Shown: positions 1 through 8,481 of the stretch, in pieces
Numbering within the stretch: the first letter of the stretch is position 1
Layout of the letters: each line of letters begins with the position of its first letter
Source: Paenibacillus sp. XY044
GTDB lineage: Bacteria > Bacillota > Bacilli > Paenibacillales > Paenibacillaceae
Direction: 5' to 3'
Length of the DNA: 64,000 nucleotides
Assembly: GCF_002257645.1 (NCBI RefSeq)
Contig: NZ_NQMO01000001.1
Location: 1,226,065-1,290,064 of the forward strand
Notes under the pieces: model-generated
The model's database searches: none
What the model saw: the letters and a program-made list of their open reading frames with translations, nothing else
Told to the model about the DNA's origin: nothing
Position numbers and translations under genes: made by a program

Positions 1-521
1 GTGGCTTCGTGGATCCGGAGGATGCAGATCATCAGCTGAAGCATGCCAGCGTACAGCGCGGTTTCCCTTCCGGTTCGCTCCACGGCATACTCGCGGTACA
101 ACCGTTCAAACCAGCCCTTGGCTTCGCCGTCAAGATCGCGATAGTGCATGATCTCGTTGAACGCCAGAAGCTCTCTCAGCTCATCGCCGCCGGGTACCAA
201 TTCCAAAATTTTGGTGGCGTTTTCCATGGAGGTCAGGCAATTATATACGATCAGCTGACGGTCCTTGGCCGTTGAGCCCGGCCGGAAGACATGCGATGCG
301 CCAATCGGAATGACAAACAGGTCTCCCGCAGACACGGGCATCACCTCATCGCCCGTATGGTGATACCCGGTTCCTTCACTGACATAACTCATTTCCAGAA
401 AATCATGATGATGCTCGGTTAACTCATAGGACTCGGCATTGCGGTTCACGAAAATCGAGAAGTCATCCCAATTGTTGAAATATTCCCTGCCGCTCAGCAG
501 CCTTACCGTACGCTTAGGCAT
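1..521 (-). CDS. AraC-family regulator with cupin sensor domain, N-terminal part (RhaS/RhaR-like)
   Basis: Reading the minus strand from an ATG at 521 gives an open frame of 173 codons that runs off the left edge. It begins MPKRTVRLLSGREYFNNWDD and carries a cupin-type sugar-sensing half with the pattern EHHHDFLEMSYVSEGTGYH and AGDLFVIPIGASHVFRP, as in AraC-family regulators of sugar genes. The C-terminal helix-turn-helix half lies outside the window, so the DNA-binding part is inferred. It is divergent from rhaB-rhaA, 256 bases away, which suggests that it senses L-rhamnose and controls those genes. The rhamnose assignment rests on neighbourhood; the cupin/AraC-like assignment rests on sequence. 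Confidence 0.75.
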   Translation of the reverse strand, partial: MPKRTVRLLSGREYFNNWDDFSIFVNRNAESYELTEHHHDFLEMSYVSEGTGYHHTGDEVMPVSAGDLFVIPIGASHVFRPGSTAKDRQLIVYNCLTSMENATKILELVPGGDELRELLAFNEIMHYRDLDGEAKGWFERLYREYAVERTGRETALYAGMLQLMICILRIHEA

Positions 522-544
522 GATTTTTATCCTCGCTATGTCGG

Positions 545-584
545 AATTACCAGGTAAAATGTCGCTTTCACCTAAATTACCCGG
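545..584. promoter_or_regulatory. Two direct repeats 30 bp apart, possible AraC-type operator
   Basis: AATTACCAGG (545-554) and AATTACCCGG (575-584) match at 9 of 10 positions and start exactly 30 bases apart, so they sit on the same face of the helix. They lie between the divergent AraC-type regulator and rhaB. AraC-family dimers commonly bind direct repeats, so this is a candidate site for the regulator; binding is inferred. Confidence 0.35.
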
Positions 585-724
585 GGTGTTAATCATTTTA
601 TGATAAATAGGAGGACAGAACAAGATCTGGTCATGAAACTATGGAAAATGACGCTCGGAGAGGTCATGGTGACAGCTGCAGAAAGGCTGGCGGCAGAACT
701 TTTTCCTGATACGGCAGTGCAATT

Positions 725-738
725 AGGAAGCGTTTCCA
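725..738 (+). promoter_or_regulatory. cre-like site upstream of rhaB
   Basis: AGGAAGCGTTTCCA matches the CcpA site consensus TGWAARCGYTWNCW at 12 of 14 positions, including the central CG and near-palindromic core. It lies 39 bases before the rhaB start, where bound CcpA could block transcription when preferred sugars are present. Confidence 0.4.
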
Positions 739-777
739 TGGGGATGGTCGAACTTGATTCAGAAAGGGGATGGAGGT

Positions 778-2226
778 ATGGATGTTCATATCGCCGTCGA
801 TATCGGGGCTTCAAGCGGGCGTCTCGTTCTCGGAAGGCTGCTGGATTCCAAGCTGGTGCTAAAGGAAATCCACCGTTTTGACAACGGCTTCCGCGAACAG
901 GACAGCTCCCTGTATTGGGATATCGAGCATTTGCTGGAGCAAATTGTTGCGGGTCTGCAGGCAGCCAAGAAGGCCGGCGTCGAGTCCTGTACTTTGGGGA
1001 TCGATACCTGGGCGGTGGATTATGCACTGCTCGACCGGGAGGGCAAAAGGCTGCGGGAGGTTTACGCGTACCGTGACCGGCGCACGGATTCGGCCCCGGC
1101 GGAAGTGGAGAAGCTTATTTCCCGCGAAGCCCTCTATGAGAAGACAGGCATCCAGCAGCTGACATTCAACACGATCTACCAGCTGTTTGCGCATGACCGG
1201 GCCGAACGGGCGCGGGCGGATCAAATTCTTCTCGTACCGGATTATCTCTATTACCGGCTATCAGGCAAGCAAATCAACGAAGTAACTAATGCGTCAACTA
1301 CTCAGCTGCTTAACCTGCAGACCCGGGATTACGATGAAGAGCTGTTGTCGGTATTGGGACTGCGGCGGGAACAGTTTGCCGCGTTAACCGAGCCGGGAAC
1401 CTATCTTGGAGGGTTGGACCAGGTACTTCAGCAGCAGTATGATTTGCCGTCATGCACCCTCGTCGTGGCGGCGACCCATGATACCGCTTCCGCAGTGCTG
1501 GGAGTGCCTGCCCGCCAGGGAAGTTCCTGGGCCTATTTGAGCAGCGGCACCTGGTCCCTGCTGGGCGTGGAGCGGGAGCAGCCGCTGAATACGAAGGAAA
1601 CGATGAAAGCGAATTACACCAACGAATGGGGCGCTTACGGAACATACCGATTTTTGAAAAATATAACCGGCCTTTGGTTAATCCAGGAGGTCCGCCGACA
1701 GGGTGGAGGCCGCTACAGTTTTGCAGAGCTGGTCCAAATGGCCGGGCAATGCGAGCCTTACCGCAGCCTTATCGACTGCAACGATGACCGGTTCCTCAAT
1801 CCTCCGGACATGGCGGAGGAAATCCGCAGCTTTTGCAAAGAAACCGGGCAGAAGGTTCCGGAATCGGTTGCTGAGGTGGCACGCTGCATTTTCGACAGCT
1901 TGGCTTTAAGCTACGGCACGTATTTGGACGAATTGGAAGCGCTAACCGGGGAAGCTATCGAAGTTCTGCACATCGTGGGTGGCGGAGCGAAAAACGAGCT
2001 CCTTTGCCAGCTGACAGCGGACGCCACCGGCCGCCAGGTCTGCGCAGGCCCCGTCGAATCCACGGCGCTCGGCAACTTGATGGTCCAGATGATACACGCC
2101 GGAGTGTTCCGGGATATACACGAAGCCAGAAGAACCGTCGCTGAATCCTTTGAAGTGACCCGCTATGAACCGGCCCACGTCGTGTCCGGGGTTAAGGAAC
2201 GTTGGAACCGGATCGTGAAGAAATGA
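778..2226 (+). CDS. rhaB: Rhamnulokinase
   Basis: Phosphorylates L-rhamnulose to L-rhamnulose 1-phosphate, the second step of cytoplasmic rhamnose breakdown. The 482-residue protein has the FGGY/actin-fold kinase pattern: phosphate-1 loop [14 protein letters not shown] near the N-terminus, [13 protein letters not shown] around residue 70, [14 protein letters not shown] with the catalytic Asp region near 240, SSGTWSLLG, and the C-terminal adenosine loop [18 protein letters not shown]. Length is normal for RhaB. A TTG at 754 is in frame, but the ATG at 778 fits the GGGG ribosome site (766-770) and the usual N-terminus better. It is followed 37 bases later by rhaA, evidently in one operon, and has a cre-like site just upstream. 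Confidence 0.95.
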   Translation: MDVHIAVDIGASSGRLVLGRLLDSKLVLKEIHRFDNGFREQDSSLYWDIEHLLEQIVAGLQAAKKAGVESCTLGIDTWAVDYALLDREGKRLREVYAYRDRRTDSAPAEVEKLISREALYEKTGIQQLTFNTIYQLFAHDRAERARADQILLVPDYLYYRLSGKQINEVTNASTTQLLNLQTRDYDEELLSVLGLRREQFAALTEPGTYLGGLDQVLQQQYDLPSCTLVVAATHDTASAVLGVPARQGSSWAYLSSGTWSLLGVEREQPLNTKETMKANYTNEWGAYGTYRFLKNITGLWLIQEVRRQGGGRYSFAELVQMAGQCEPYRSLIDCNDDRFLNPPDMAEEIRSFCKETGQKVPESVAEVARCIFDSLALSYGTYLDELEALTGEAIEVLHIVGGGAKNELLCQLTADATGRQVCAGPVESTALGNLMVQMIHAGVFRDIHEARRTVAESFEVTRYEPAHVVSGVKERWNRIVKK

Positions 2227-2263
2227 TGATGTAACCATATCCAATTCTTGGGAGGTAAGGAAC

Positions 2264-3541
2264 ATGGATCAACAAATTCAGAAGAGCTTTGAAGATGCCA
2301 AAACGCTGTATGCACAGCACGGGATCGATGTGGATAAAGCTTTGGAGAAGCTGGCGCAGATCAAAATTTCGCTCCACTGCTGGCAGGGAGACGATGTAAG
2401 AGGCTTCTTGTTCAGGGATGCGGAGCTTGGCGGAGGAATTGCGGTAACCGGCAGTTATCCGGGACGCGCCGCCACGCCGGACCAGCTGAGAGACGATCTG
2501 GAGAAGGCGCTGTCCTTGATCCCCGGCAAGCATAAAGTGAATCTCCATGCGATTTATGCGGATACCGAAGAGAAGGTGGATCTGGATGAGCTTGAGCCCC
2601 GCCATTTTCAGCGCTGGGTCGACTGGGCCAAGGAGCAGGGACTCGGTCTGGACTTCAATCCTACGTATTTCTCCCATCCAAAAGCGGCCGACGGCTTTAC
2701 GCTCAGCCATGCGGACGATGAGATCCGTCAGTTCTGGATCCGCCACGGCAAGGCATCACGCAAGATCGCGGAGCATTTCGGCCGCGAGCTGGGTCAGCCC
2801 TGCGTGACCAACGTCTGGGTACCGGACGGCTACAAGGATACGCCGGTCGACCGCTTGTCGCCGCGCCAGCGGCTGCGCGATTCGCTTGACGAGATTTTCA
2901 GCGAAGAGATCGATCAGTCATATAACGTCGACGCGGTGGAAAGCAAACTGTTTGGTCTGGGGTCTGAGAGTTATGTTGTGGGCTCGCACGAATTTTATAT
3001 GGGTTACGCGTTGTCCCGGGGTAAATCGGTCTGTCTCGATGCCGGACATTTCCATCCAACCGAAGTGATCAGCAACAAGCTGTCGTCGATCCTGATGTTC
3101 AGCGAACATTTGCTGCTGCATGTCAGCCGTCCCGTGCGCTGGGACAGCGACCATGTCGTCACGATGGATGACGAACTGCTGGAAATCGCCCGCGAGCTGA
3201 TCCGGGGCGATTTGCTTCCAAGAACGAGCATCGGCCTGGATTTCTTCGACGGCAGCATCAATCACATCGCGGCTTGGGTGATCGGCACCCGCAATACGAT
3301 CAAAGCGCTCCTTCGGGCTATGCTGGAACCGGTGGATGAGTTGAAGCGGGCGGAGCTTGCAGGTGATTTTACTTCGCGGCTGGCTTTGACCGAGGAATTC
3401 AAATCCTATCCCTTCGGGGCGGTGTGGGATTACTACTGCGCTTCGCAGGGGGTGCCGGTGCGCGAGCAATGGCTGAATGAAGTGAAAAGCTATGAGGAGC
3501 AGGAATTATCCGCCAGATATAGCGTAGTCCAGAACTCTTAA
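2264..3541 (+). CDS. rhaA: L-rhamnose isomerase
   Basis: Converts L-rhamnose to L-rhamnulose, the first step of the pathway; a metal-dependent TIM-barrel enzyme acting in the cytoplasm. The 425-residue product has the typical start of Firmicute RhaA ([16 protein letters not shown]), the metal-binding barrel strands with [35 protein letters not shown] and [14 protein letters not shown], and [17 protein letters not shown], all characteristic of the family. A good ribosome site (GGGAGGTAAGG) ends about eight bases before the ATG. It shares an operon with rhaB, and a strong terminator follows. No rhamnulose-1-phosphate aldolase gene is present in this window. Confidence 0.96.
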   Translation: MDQQIQKSFEDAKTLYAQHGIDVDKALEKLAQIKISLHCWQGDDVRGFLFRDAELGGGIAVTGSYPGRAATPDQLRDDLEKALSLIPGKHKVNLHAIYADTEEKVDLDELEPRHFQRWVDWAKEQGLGLDFNPTYFSHPKAADGFTLSHADDEIRQFWIRHGKASRKIAEHFGRELGQPCVTNVWVPDGYKDTPVDRLSPRQRLRDSLDEIFSEEIDQSYNVDAVESKLFGLGSESYVVGSHEFYMGYALSRGKSVCLDAGHFHPTEVISNKLSSILMFSEHLLLHVSRPVRWDSDHVVTMDDELLEIARELIRGDLLPRTSIGLDFFDGSINHIAAWVIGTRNTIKALLRAMLEPVDELKRAELAGDFTSRLALTEEFKSYPFGAVWDYYCASQGVPVREQWLNEVKSYEEQELSARYSVVQNS

Positions 3542-3581
3542 TTTCAGGCAGAGGTCAGGGAAACCGAATAGCGATAGTGCA

Positions 3582-3611
3582 AAAGCGACGCCACCTCCGG
3601 CGTCGTTTTTT
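3582..3611 (+). terminator. Terminator after rhaBA
   Basis: Perfect 7-bp stem CGACGCC (3586-3592) / GGCGTCG (3599-3605) with a 6-base loop followed by six T residues. It closes the rhaB-rhaA transcript. Confidence 0.85.
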
Positions 3612-3649
3612 CTTATGCCATGAAAAACTATGACCAGCGATTTGCGTAA

Positions 3650-3754
3650 GCCACTCTGATCGAGCGGCTTAGCGTGGAGCGCAATAATAACGGCGTTGAT
3701 ATTTTGTACCTCGTGGATGTCACGAACCGCAAGCTGTATTATGGAAGAAATTGA
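3650..3754 (+). pseudogene. Remnant of an unidentified gene (C-terminal fragment)
   Basis: Between two terminators lies an open frame of 34 codons with no start signal, containing IERLSVERNNNGVDILYLVD and ending in KLYYGRN then TGA. It has protein-like composition and its own terminator 16 bases downstream (3770-3801), which suggests the surviving tail of a decayed gene. The family is not recognised. The rest of the 525-base gap (3542-4066) holds only terminators, a 16-base repeat and a weak promoter. Confidence 0.3.
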
Positions 3755-3769
3755 TTTACGATTTCGGGA

Positions 3770-3801
3770 AAGCCGCGAACGCTGCGGCTTGTCTTTTTTT
3801 T
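3770..3801 (+). terminator. Terminator after the gene remnant
   Basis: Stem AAGCCGC (3770-3776) / GCGGCTT (3784-3790), 7-base loop, then a T-rich run with eight or nine T residues. No intact gene precedes it. Confidence 0.75.
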
Positions 3802-3876
3802 ATACACGAATCGGCATGTAACGAACAATGTTCTTTACGTACGGCGTTGGTCGTGATCGAACCAAGGATTCACCCG

Positions 3877-3909
3877 AAGGACTGCATAGGGAATGCGGTC
3901 CTTTTTATT
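3877..3909 (+). terminator. Third terminator in the rhaA-sensor kinase gap
   Basis: An 11-bp stem AAGGACTGCAT (3877-3887) / ATGCGGTCCTT (3893-3903) with one G-T pair, loop AGGGA, then TTTTTATTTT. It again lacks an intact gene in front. Confidence 0.8.
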
Positions 3910-3940
3910 TTACCAGTCAGGAACCACAGCAGCGTGTCAA

Positions 3941-3956
3941 TAGAACGATTTGATGA
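3941..3956 (+). repeat. 16-base repeat, copy 1
   Basis: TAGAACGATTTGATGA occurs identically here and at 8330-8345, both in intergenic DNA of the same two-component/transporter region. Here it sits 110 bases before the sensor kinase start. Function unknown; a shared regulator site is one possibility. Confidence 0.5.
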
Positions 3957-4004
3957 TTTTGGCAATCCTGCACCCTACAAATTTACGCTCTTGCACGAAC
4001 ATTC

Positions 4005-4033
4005 TTATCTGGGGACACCGGGTGAGATATAAT
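4005..4033 (+). promoter_or_regulatory. Possible sigma-A promoter of the sensor kinase gene
   Basis: A perfect TATAAT at 4028-4033 lies 33 bases before the sensor kinase start. The matching -35 at 17-bp spacing is weak (TTATCT, 4005-4010); a better TTGCAC (3991-3996) is too far away. Confidence 0.35.
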
Positions 4034-4066
4034 GGGAGCACCAAGTGTGTAAAAGGAGTTCTCGTT

Positions 4067-5857
4067 ATGCGGAAATGGCTCGGTTACCTGGTCCCCCACA
4101 AGCTGAAATACCGGTTGTTTGCCCTGTTTGCTCTCGTCATTTTACTCCCGTTCAGTGTGCTGAATTTGTACAACTACCAAAAAATCGAATCGCTCGTCCA
4201 AAACAAAATCAGCGAGCAGAGCCATGAACAGCTGGACAATCTGCACCGTTCGCTTGAGGATCAGCTCAGCATTGCGTTCAAGACGCTGATTTTTCTGGAA
4301 CAGGATTCCGAGGTGAGGCGCATCCTGCAGAAACCGGAAGAGCGTTCGGTCCTGGACAACAAGGAGATTATGGAGGACAAATTCAAAGGACTCAACAACA
4401 GCTTTTTCCTGTACAATCCGTCCGTCTATTTCACGCTTCTCGACAACAGCGGCCATGTGTATACGTCTTATCCGCCGAATACATCCCTGAATTACAGCCA
4501 GATTGCTTCGAACGCATCCTTCAAGGCGCTTAAAGAGGCCAAGTCTTCGTATCTCTGGGTGTCCGACGACGCCAATTACGTGTCACGGGATGTCAGCAAA
4601 AGTCCAAGCCTGCTGTCTTTGTACGCTGAACTGCGGGACCGAAGCAACCAGGCCTACGGCTTGGCGCGCATCAGCATCGATTTTTCCTTCTGGTTTCAAT
4701 CCATGCTCCAAAAATCCGAAAGCGATCAAGCGTACTTCATTATGACCCGTGCCGGTGAGGTGATCGCCAGGTCGATTCCCGATTCGTCGTTGTCGGACAC
4801 GGCCGTCAACGAAATCGGAAGCATGCCGCAATGCGGCCATTGGACGGATCAGCAGACCGATTCGCTGGTGAATTACAGCTATTTGTCTTCCCTGGATTGG
4901 TACCTCGTGGACCGAATTCCGCTTCACCTGCTGTTCAGGGAGATTGAAACGCTGAAGAAGCAATACTTCGTGACCTTTTACGCCATTACCGCCGCGTTTA
5001 TTGTGGTTGCCTTCATGATTGCCCATGCGTTTACAAGACCGTTGTCCCATATGCAGATGAAGATGAAAGAAGCGGTCCGTAAGGATCTACGGATCCGGCT
5101 GCCCGAGAAGCGTTACAAGGGGGAAATTTTGGAGCTGACCCGGACGTTTAATACGATGATGGTCGATATGAACGGTTTGGTCCAGAGGCTGCGGGTCGAA
5201 GAACGGCAGAAGGATGCGGTGCATTTTCAAATGCTGCTGGCCCAGATGAACCCTCACTTTCTGCTGAATACGCTGAATACGATTAAGTGGATCGGCCTGC
5301 GCAGCGGAAGCGAAGAAATCGTGGAAATTTGCTTGTCCCTCGGGAAGCTGCTGGAGACGAGCCTTAACTCCGATGTGGACCTGATTCATCTCCGTGATGA
5401 AATCGAGCTTACGCGCGCGTTTCTCTATATTCAGCAGGTGAGATATGGGAACCGCTTTCAAGTAGAGTTCAGCTATGATGAAGAGCTGATTTACGCGCTC
5501 GTACCTAAGCTGAGCCTGCAGCCCCTGGTGGACAATGCGATCAAGCATGGCATCGGCAATATGGCCGAAGGCGGACGGATTCTGATCCGTATGGGACGCA
5601 GCCCGCTGCTCTCGGAGCGGCTCACTCTGGAAGTCGAAGACAATGGCATCGGCATCGATCAGTCCAGCGCAAATCGGGATGAAGTCCGCAAGCGTCCGAG
5701 TATCGGATTGCAAAATGTCAGGGAGCGGCTTCGCCTCTTGTTCAAGGACAAAGGGGAGCTTGAGATCATCCCGCTTGAGCAGGGCACGCTGTGCCGGATG
5801 CACCTGCCCGTGCTGCTGTCCGAACCTTATGACAATACACGTCAATCGATATCATGA
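4067..5857 (+). CDS. YesM-family sensor histidine kinase
   Basis: Membrane sensor of a two-component pair that senses an extracellular sugar signal and phosphorylates the neighbouring YesN-type regulator. Of 596 residues, about 16-35 form a first membrane segment, an extracytoplasmic sensor of Cache type follows, a second segment spans about 300-322, then HAMP, the His-kinase region with QMNPHFLLNTLNTIKW (His near 396) and an ATPase domain with DNAIKHGI and EVEDNGIGI. The ATG at 4067 follows AAAAGGAG; the frame is open further upstream, but without a ribosome site. It precedes the regulator by 116 bases, and the binding protein and permeases downstream are the likely targets. Confidence 0.9.
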   Translation: MRKWLGYLVPHKLKYRLFALFALVILLPFSVLNLYNYQKIESLVQNKISEQSHEQLDNLHRSLEDQLSIAFKTLIFLEQDSEVRRILQKPEERSVLDNKEIMEDKFKGLNNSFFLYNPSVYFTLLDNSGHVYTSYPPNTSLNYSQIASNASFKALKEAKSSYLWVSDDANYVSRDVSKSPSLLSLYAELRDRSNQAYGLARISIDFSFWFQSMLQKSESDQAYFIMTRAGEVIARSIPDSSLSDTAVNEIGSMPQCGHWTDQQTDSLVNYSYLSSLDWYLVDRIPLHLLFREIETLKKQYFVTFYAITAAFIVVAFMIAHAFTRPLSHMQMKMKEAVRKDLRIRLPEKRYKGEILELTRTFNTMMVDMNGLVQRLRVEERQKDAVHFQMLLAQMNPHFLLNTLNTIKWIGLRSGSEEIVEICLSLGKLLETSLNSDVDLIHLRDEIELTRAFLYIQQVRYGNRFQVEFSYDEELIYALVPKLSLQPLVDNAIKHGIGNMAEGGRILIRMGRSPLLSERLTLEVEDNGIGIDQSSANRDEVRKRPSIGLQNVRERLRLLFKDKGELEIIPLEQGTLCRMHLPVLLSEPYDNTRQSIS

Positions 5858-5973
5858 TCATTATAGATTGATCAAAAGTTGATTGGACTCATTACCTGGT
5901 ATGTGGACAGGTTCAAGATAGAGTTATGGCTATCTTTGACTTTTTCTATCTAGTTTTTAAGGAGTGAACACGC

Positions 5974-6723
5974 ATGTGGAAAGTGCTGCTGGTTGAAGAC
6001 GAAACCTTCGTGAGGGAATCGGTCAAGGAGATTATCCGGTGGGAGGAAATGGGCTTTATGCTCGCAGGCGAGGCTAGCAACGGACTGGAAGCGCTCCCGA
6101 TGATCAAGAGAGATCCTCCGGACCTGGTGCTGTGCGATATCGTCATGCCGCAGATGGACGGCCTTGAGCTCCTGCAGGAAACGCGGAAAGCCGGTATCGG
6201 GTCCAAATTCGTCATGCTGACCTGCATCGGTGACTTTGAATCCATGCGCAGAGCGATGGAATACGGGGCGTCCAACTATATTTTGAAGCTGTCCATGAGC
6301 GTTAAGGATCTTCGGGAGACGCTGGTTAAAGTGAGCAGGGAACTGTCTGCCCAGCAAACATCGGTTGAACGGCCGGTTCGGCAGCCGGCGGCCCGGGAGA
6401 AGATCACGCACCCTGAAGTGAACAAAATTATGGAGTATATCGAACAAAACTACGATCAGGACATTACTCTCAAATCGCTCGCCCGTTATGTGATGATGGG
6501 GGAAAACTACGTCAGCGCCTTGTTTAAAAAGAAAACCGGGGAGACCTTGATCCACTACCTGCACCGGACGAGGGTCGAGAAGGCCATCGAATACTTGAAG
6601 ACAACGGAACTTCCGGTCAATCGGATCTGCCAGAACGTCGGATTTATGAATGACAACTATTTTATAAAAATTTTCAAACGGATGACGGGGTTGACCCCGA
6701 GCCAGTACCGGATGAAGCAATAG
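5974..6723 (+). CDS. YesN-type response regulator with AraC DNA-binding domain
   Basis: Cytoplasmic transcription factor that receives phosphate from the adjacent kinase and probably activates the sugar importer downstream. The receiver domain (1-115) has the acidic pair E8/D9, phospho-acceptor D55 in LVLCDIVMPQMDG, T83 and K105. An AraC/XylS-type double helix-turn-helix occupies about 145-248 and ends with NYFIKIFKRMTGLTPSQY. At 249 residues it is compact for a YesN protein because the linker is short. AAGGAG precedes the ATG. The usual Pro after the conserved Lys is Leu (YILKL), a small departure from the norm. Confidence 0.9.
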   Translation: MWKVLLVEDETFVRESVKEIIRWEEMGFMLAGEASNGLEALPMIKRDPPDLVLCDIVMPQMDGLELLQETRKAGIGSKFVMLTCIGDFESMRRAMEYGASNYILKLSMSVKDLRETLVKVSRELSAQQTSVERPVRQPAAREKITHPEVNKIMEYIEQNYDQDITLKSLARYVMMGENYVSALFKKKTGETLIHYLHRTRVEKAIEYLKTTELPVNRICQNVGFMNDNYFIKIFKRMTGLTPSQYRMKQ

Positions 6724-6874
6724 AACAAAATGAATGTTCAGTGTCCGGTCATGCGACGCCGAACTGCGTATATCTGTTCCATGGGAATCATGATTCTGTT
6801 ACTTACGGCAGGACCCGCCGCTTTGCTATCCTTGAGCTGCAACAAACAATCCTATTGGATACGGGGGGCTTCAA

Positions 6875-8212
6875 TTGAGAAAAAAAGGTTGGCTTGCGGG
6901 ATTCGTATCGTTGGTGATGATCGCGGGCATGGTATCGGGCTGCTCTGGCGGCAGTAAAGGGGACGCCGAAGGGGCAGTTGGCAATGCAAAAACCGCTTCG
7001 TCCGCTTCAGGCGGTGCCGTCAAACTGAAAATGTGGGGCGGAGTTCCGCCGGAGGCCGGACCGCAGGAGGTTGTGGACGCCTGGAACAAGGATCACCCGG
7101 ACATTCAAGTGGAATACGTGCGCTTTGTAAATGACGATGAAGGCAACCTGAAGCTGGATACGGCGATCATGACCGGCCAGGATGTCGATCTGTTCGTCAA
7201 TTATTCCGCTTCGCAGGCGACGAAACGGGTTACTTCGGGGGCTGCGGCAGATCTGAGCACGTTCACGGACTATAATATTGATGAGAAAATGGGGCCTGAA
7301 GCGGCCGGTTGGAAGATTGACGGCAAATATTACGGCGTGCCGACGACGAAAAGCTCGTTTTTCGTAGCGCTGAACAAGGATGCTCTTGATGCGGCCAACC
7401 TTCCGGTACCGAAGGATTGGACCTGGGACGACATGAGGGAATACGCCAAGAAGCTGAAGAAAGGCGACGGCTATGGATTCATCCAAAATACCGAGCCGTA
7501 TGTCGACCCGATCGACTCCGTGCTCGCCAAAGAAGGGTACACCAAACAAGATGGAAGCTCCAATCTGGATCATCCTCTGGTGAGCAAATGGCTGGAAAGC
7601 TTGAACGGTATGATGAAGGATGACAAGACGACGCCACCGCTCGGTGAGCAGCTGACGTCCAAAATGCCGGTCGAGCAAATGTTTCTGAGTGGCGAAGTGC
7701 CGATGCTGAACATCGGGGCATGGCTGCTCCGCAGTTCCAACAACTTTACCGATTATCCGCGCGATTTCAAAATCGCGTTTGCCCCGGTACCGAGACTTGA
7801 AGAAGATGCCGCTAACTATGTGACGCGCGGCGGTCTGGGCGATTATATTTCGATCAACGCCAAGTCCAAGTATCAGAAGGAAGCTTGGGAGTTCCTGAAA
7901 TGGTACGCGGACGGCGGCATGGCGCCGATGGCGGCGGGCGGGCGTCTGCCTGCATCCAAGGATGCGGATCAGGATACGGCGCTGAAGAGCATGCTGGGCG
8001 ACAAGGGAGACACCTACGATCAGGAATCCTTGATGTACGTCATGTTCGACAACAAGACGCCGACCTTCGTCCGTACCGTTCCGCAGGAGGTTATGGATCT
8101 GCGCTCGCAGGAATACGAGAAGTACTTCCTGGGATCCCAGGACCTGGACGCGACGGTGGCGGCCATGGTCAAACGGCATAACGAATATTTAAAATCCAAT
8201 CCGCAGCAGTGA
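6875..8212 (+). CDS. Lipoprotein sugar-binding protein of an ABC importer
   Basis: Extracellular solute-binding protein (family 1, maltose/UgpB type) that delivers a sugar or oligosaccharide to the permeases encoded downstream. The start is TTG at 6875 after a GGGGGG ribosome site. MRKKGWLAGF is followed by a hydrophobic stretch and the lipobox VSGC with Cys23 as lipid anchor. The mature part has typical features such as MWGGVPPEAG, DVDLFVN and YYGVPTTKSSFFVALNKDAL. Length (445 aa) is normal. It follows the YesM/YesN-type pair and is separated from the permease genes by 269 bases holding a hairpin and a strong terminator, so binding protein and permeases are probably made in different amounts. 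Substrate unknown. Confidence 0.88.
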   Translation: MRKKGWLAGFVSLVMIAGMVSGCSGGSKGDAEGAVGNAKTASSASGGAVKLKMWGGVPPEAGPQEVVDAWNKDHPDIQVEYVRFVNDDEGNLKLDTAIMTGQDVDLFVNYSASQATKRVTSGAAADLSTFTDYNIDEKMGPEAAGWKIDGKYYGVPTTKSSFFVALNKDALDAANLPVPKDWTWDDMREYAKKLKKGDGYGFIQNTEPYVDPIDSVLAKEGYTKQDGSSNLDHPLVSKWLESLNGMMKDDKTTPPLGEQLTSKMPVEQMFLSGEVPMLNIGAWLLRSSNNFTDYPRDFKIAFAPVPRLEEDAANYVTRGGLGDYISINAKSKYQKEAWEFLKWYADGGMAPMAAGGRLPASKDADQDTALKSMLGDKGDTYDQESLMYVMFDNKTPTFVRTVPQEVMDLRSQEYEKYFLGSQDLDATVAAMVKRHNEYLKSNPQQ

Positions 8213-8248
8213 CATATGGCTATGGATGTGACACGCTCACCTGAAAAC

Positions 8249-8279
8249 AAGGGACGGCCAAGCATGACGGCCGTCCCTT
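8249..8279 (+). terminator. Stable hairpin after the binding-protein gene
   Basis: Perfect 11-bp stem AAGGGACGGCC (8249-8259) / GGCCGTCCCTT (8269-8279), no T run. It is more likely an mRNA-stabilising hairpin than a true terminator; such structures often follow binding-protein genes. Confidence 0.55.
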
Positions 8280-8329
8280 GCTGCATTCCGGATACGTTGA
8301 TCCCTATATTGATTCGCTTGCTCAATAGA

Positions 8330-8345
8330 TAGAACGATTTGATGA
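8330..8345 (+). repeat. 16-base repeat, copy 2
   Basis: TAGAACGATTTGATGA, identical to 3941-3956. Here it lies directly before the terminator at 8351. Confidence 0.5.
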
Positions 8346-8350
8346 ACAGC

Positions 8351-8381
8351 TGCCGCGAGGGCGTCCTCGCGGCATTTTTTT
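8351..8381 (+). terminator. Terminator between binding protein and permease genes
   Basis: Perfect 10-bp stem TGCCGCGAGG (8351-8360) / CCTCGCGGCA (8365-8374), loop GCGT, followed by seven T residues. Confidence 0.88.
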
Positions 8382-8481
8382 GCATCATTTTGTGATATGA
8401 AGACGGTGGTTTTGTTCCTTCTGCGAAACGTCCCGGCTTGCTAGACTGAGGACATCAAAAACAAGAAGGTAGGCGAAACGC

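Noticed and set aside
600..881. Plus-strand frame beginning MINRRTEQDLVMKLWKM ahead of and into rhaB
   Set aside because: Its first 59 residues look protein-like and could be a leader peptide, but the ATG has no well-spaced ribosome site and the frame runs 100 bases into rhaB; support is too weak to list.
593..1027. Minus-strand open frame over the rhaB start
   Set aside because: It overlaps rhaB antisense, has no ribosome site and a composition typical of a shadow frame.
3751..4032. 93-residue frame in the gap before the sensor kinase
   Set aside because: It crosses two terminators and has no ribosome site.
7007..8179. Long minus-strand frame opposite the binding-protein gene
   Set aside because: A 390-residue shadow of a real gene with no recognisable domain or start signal.
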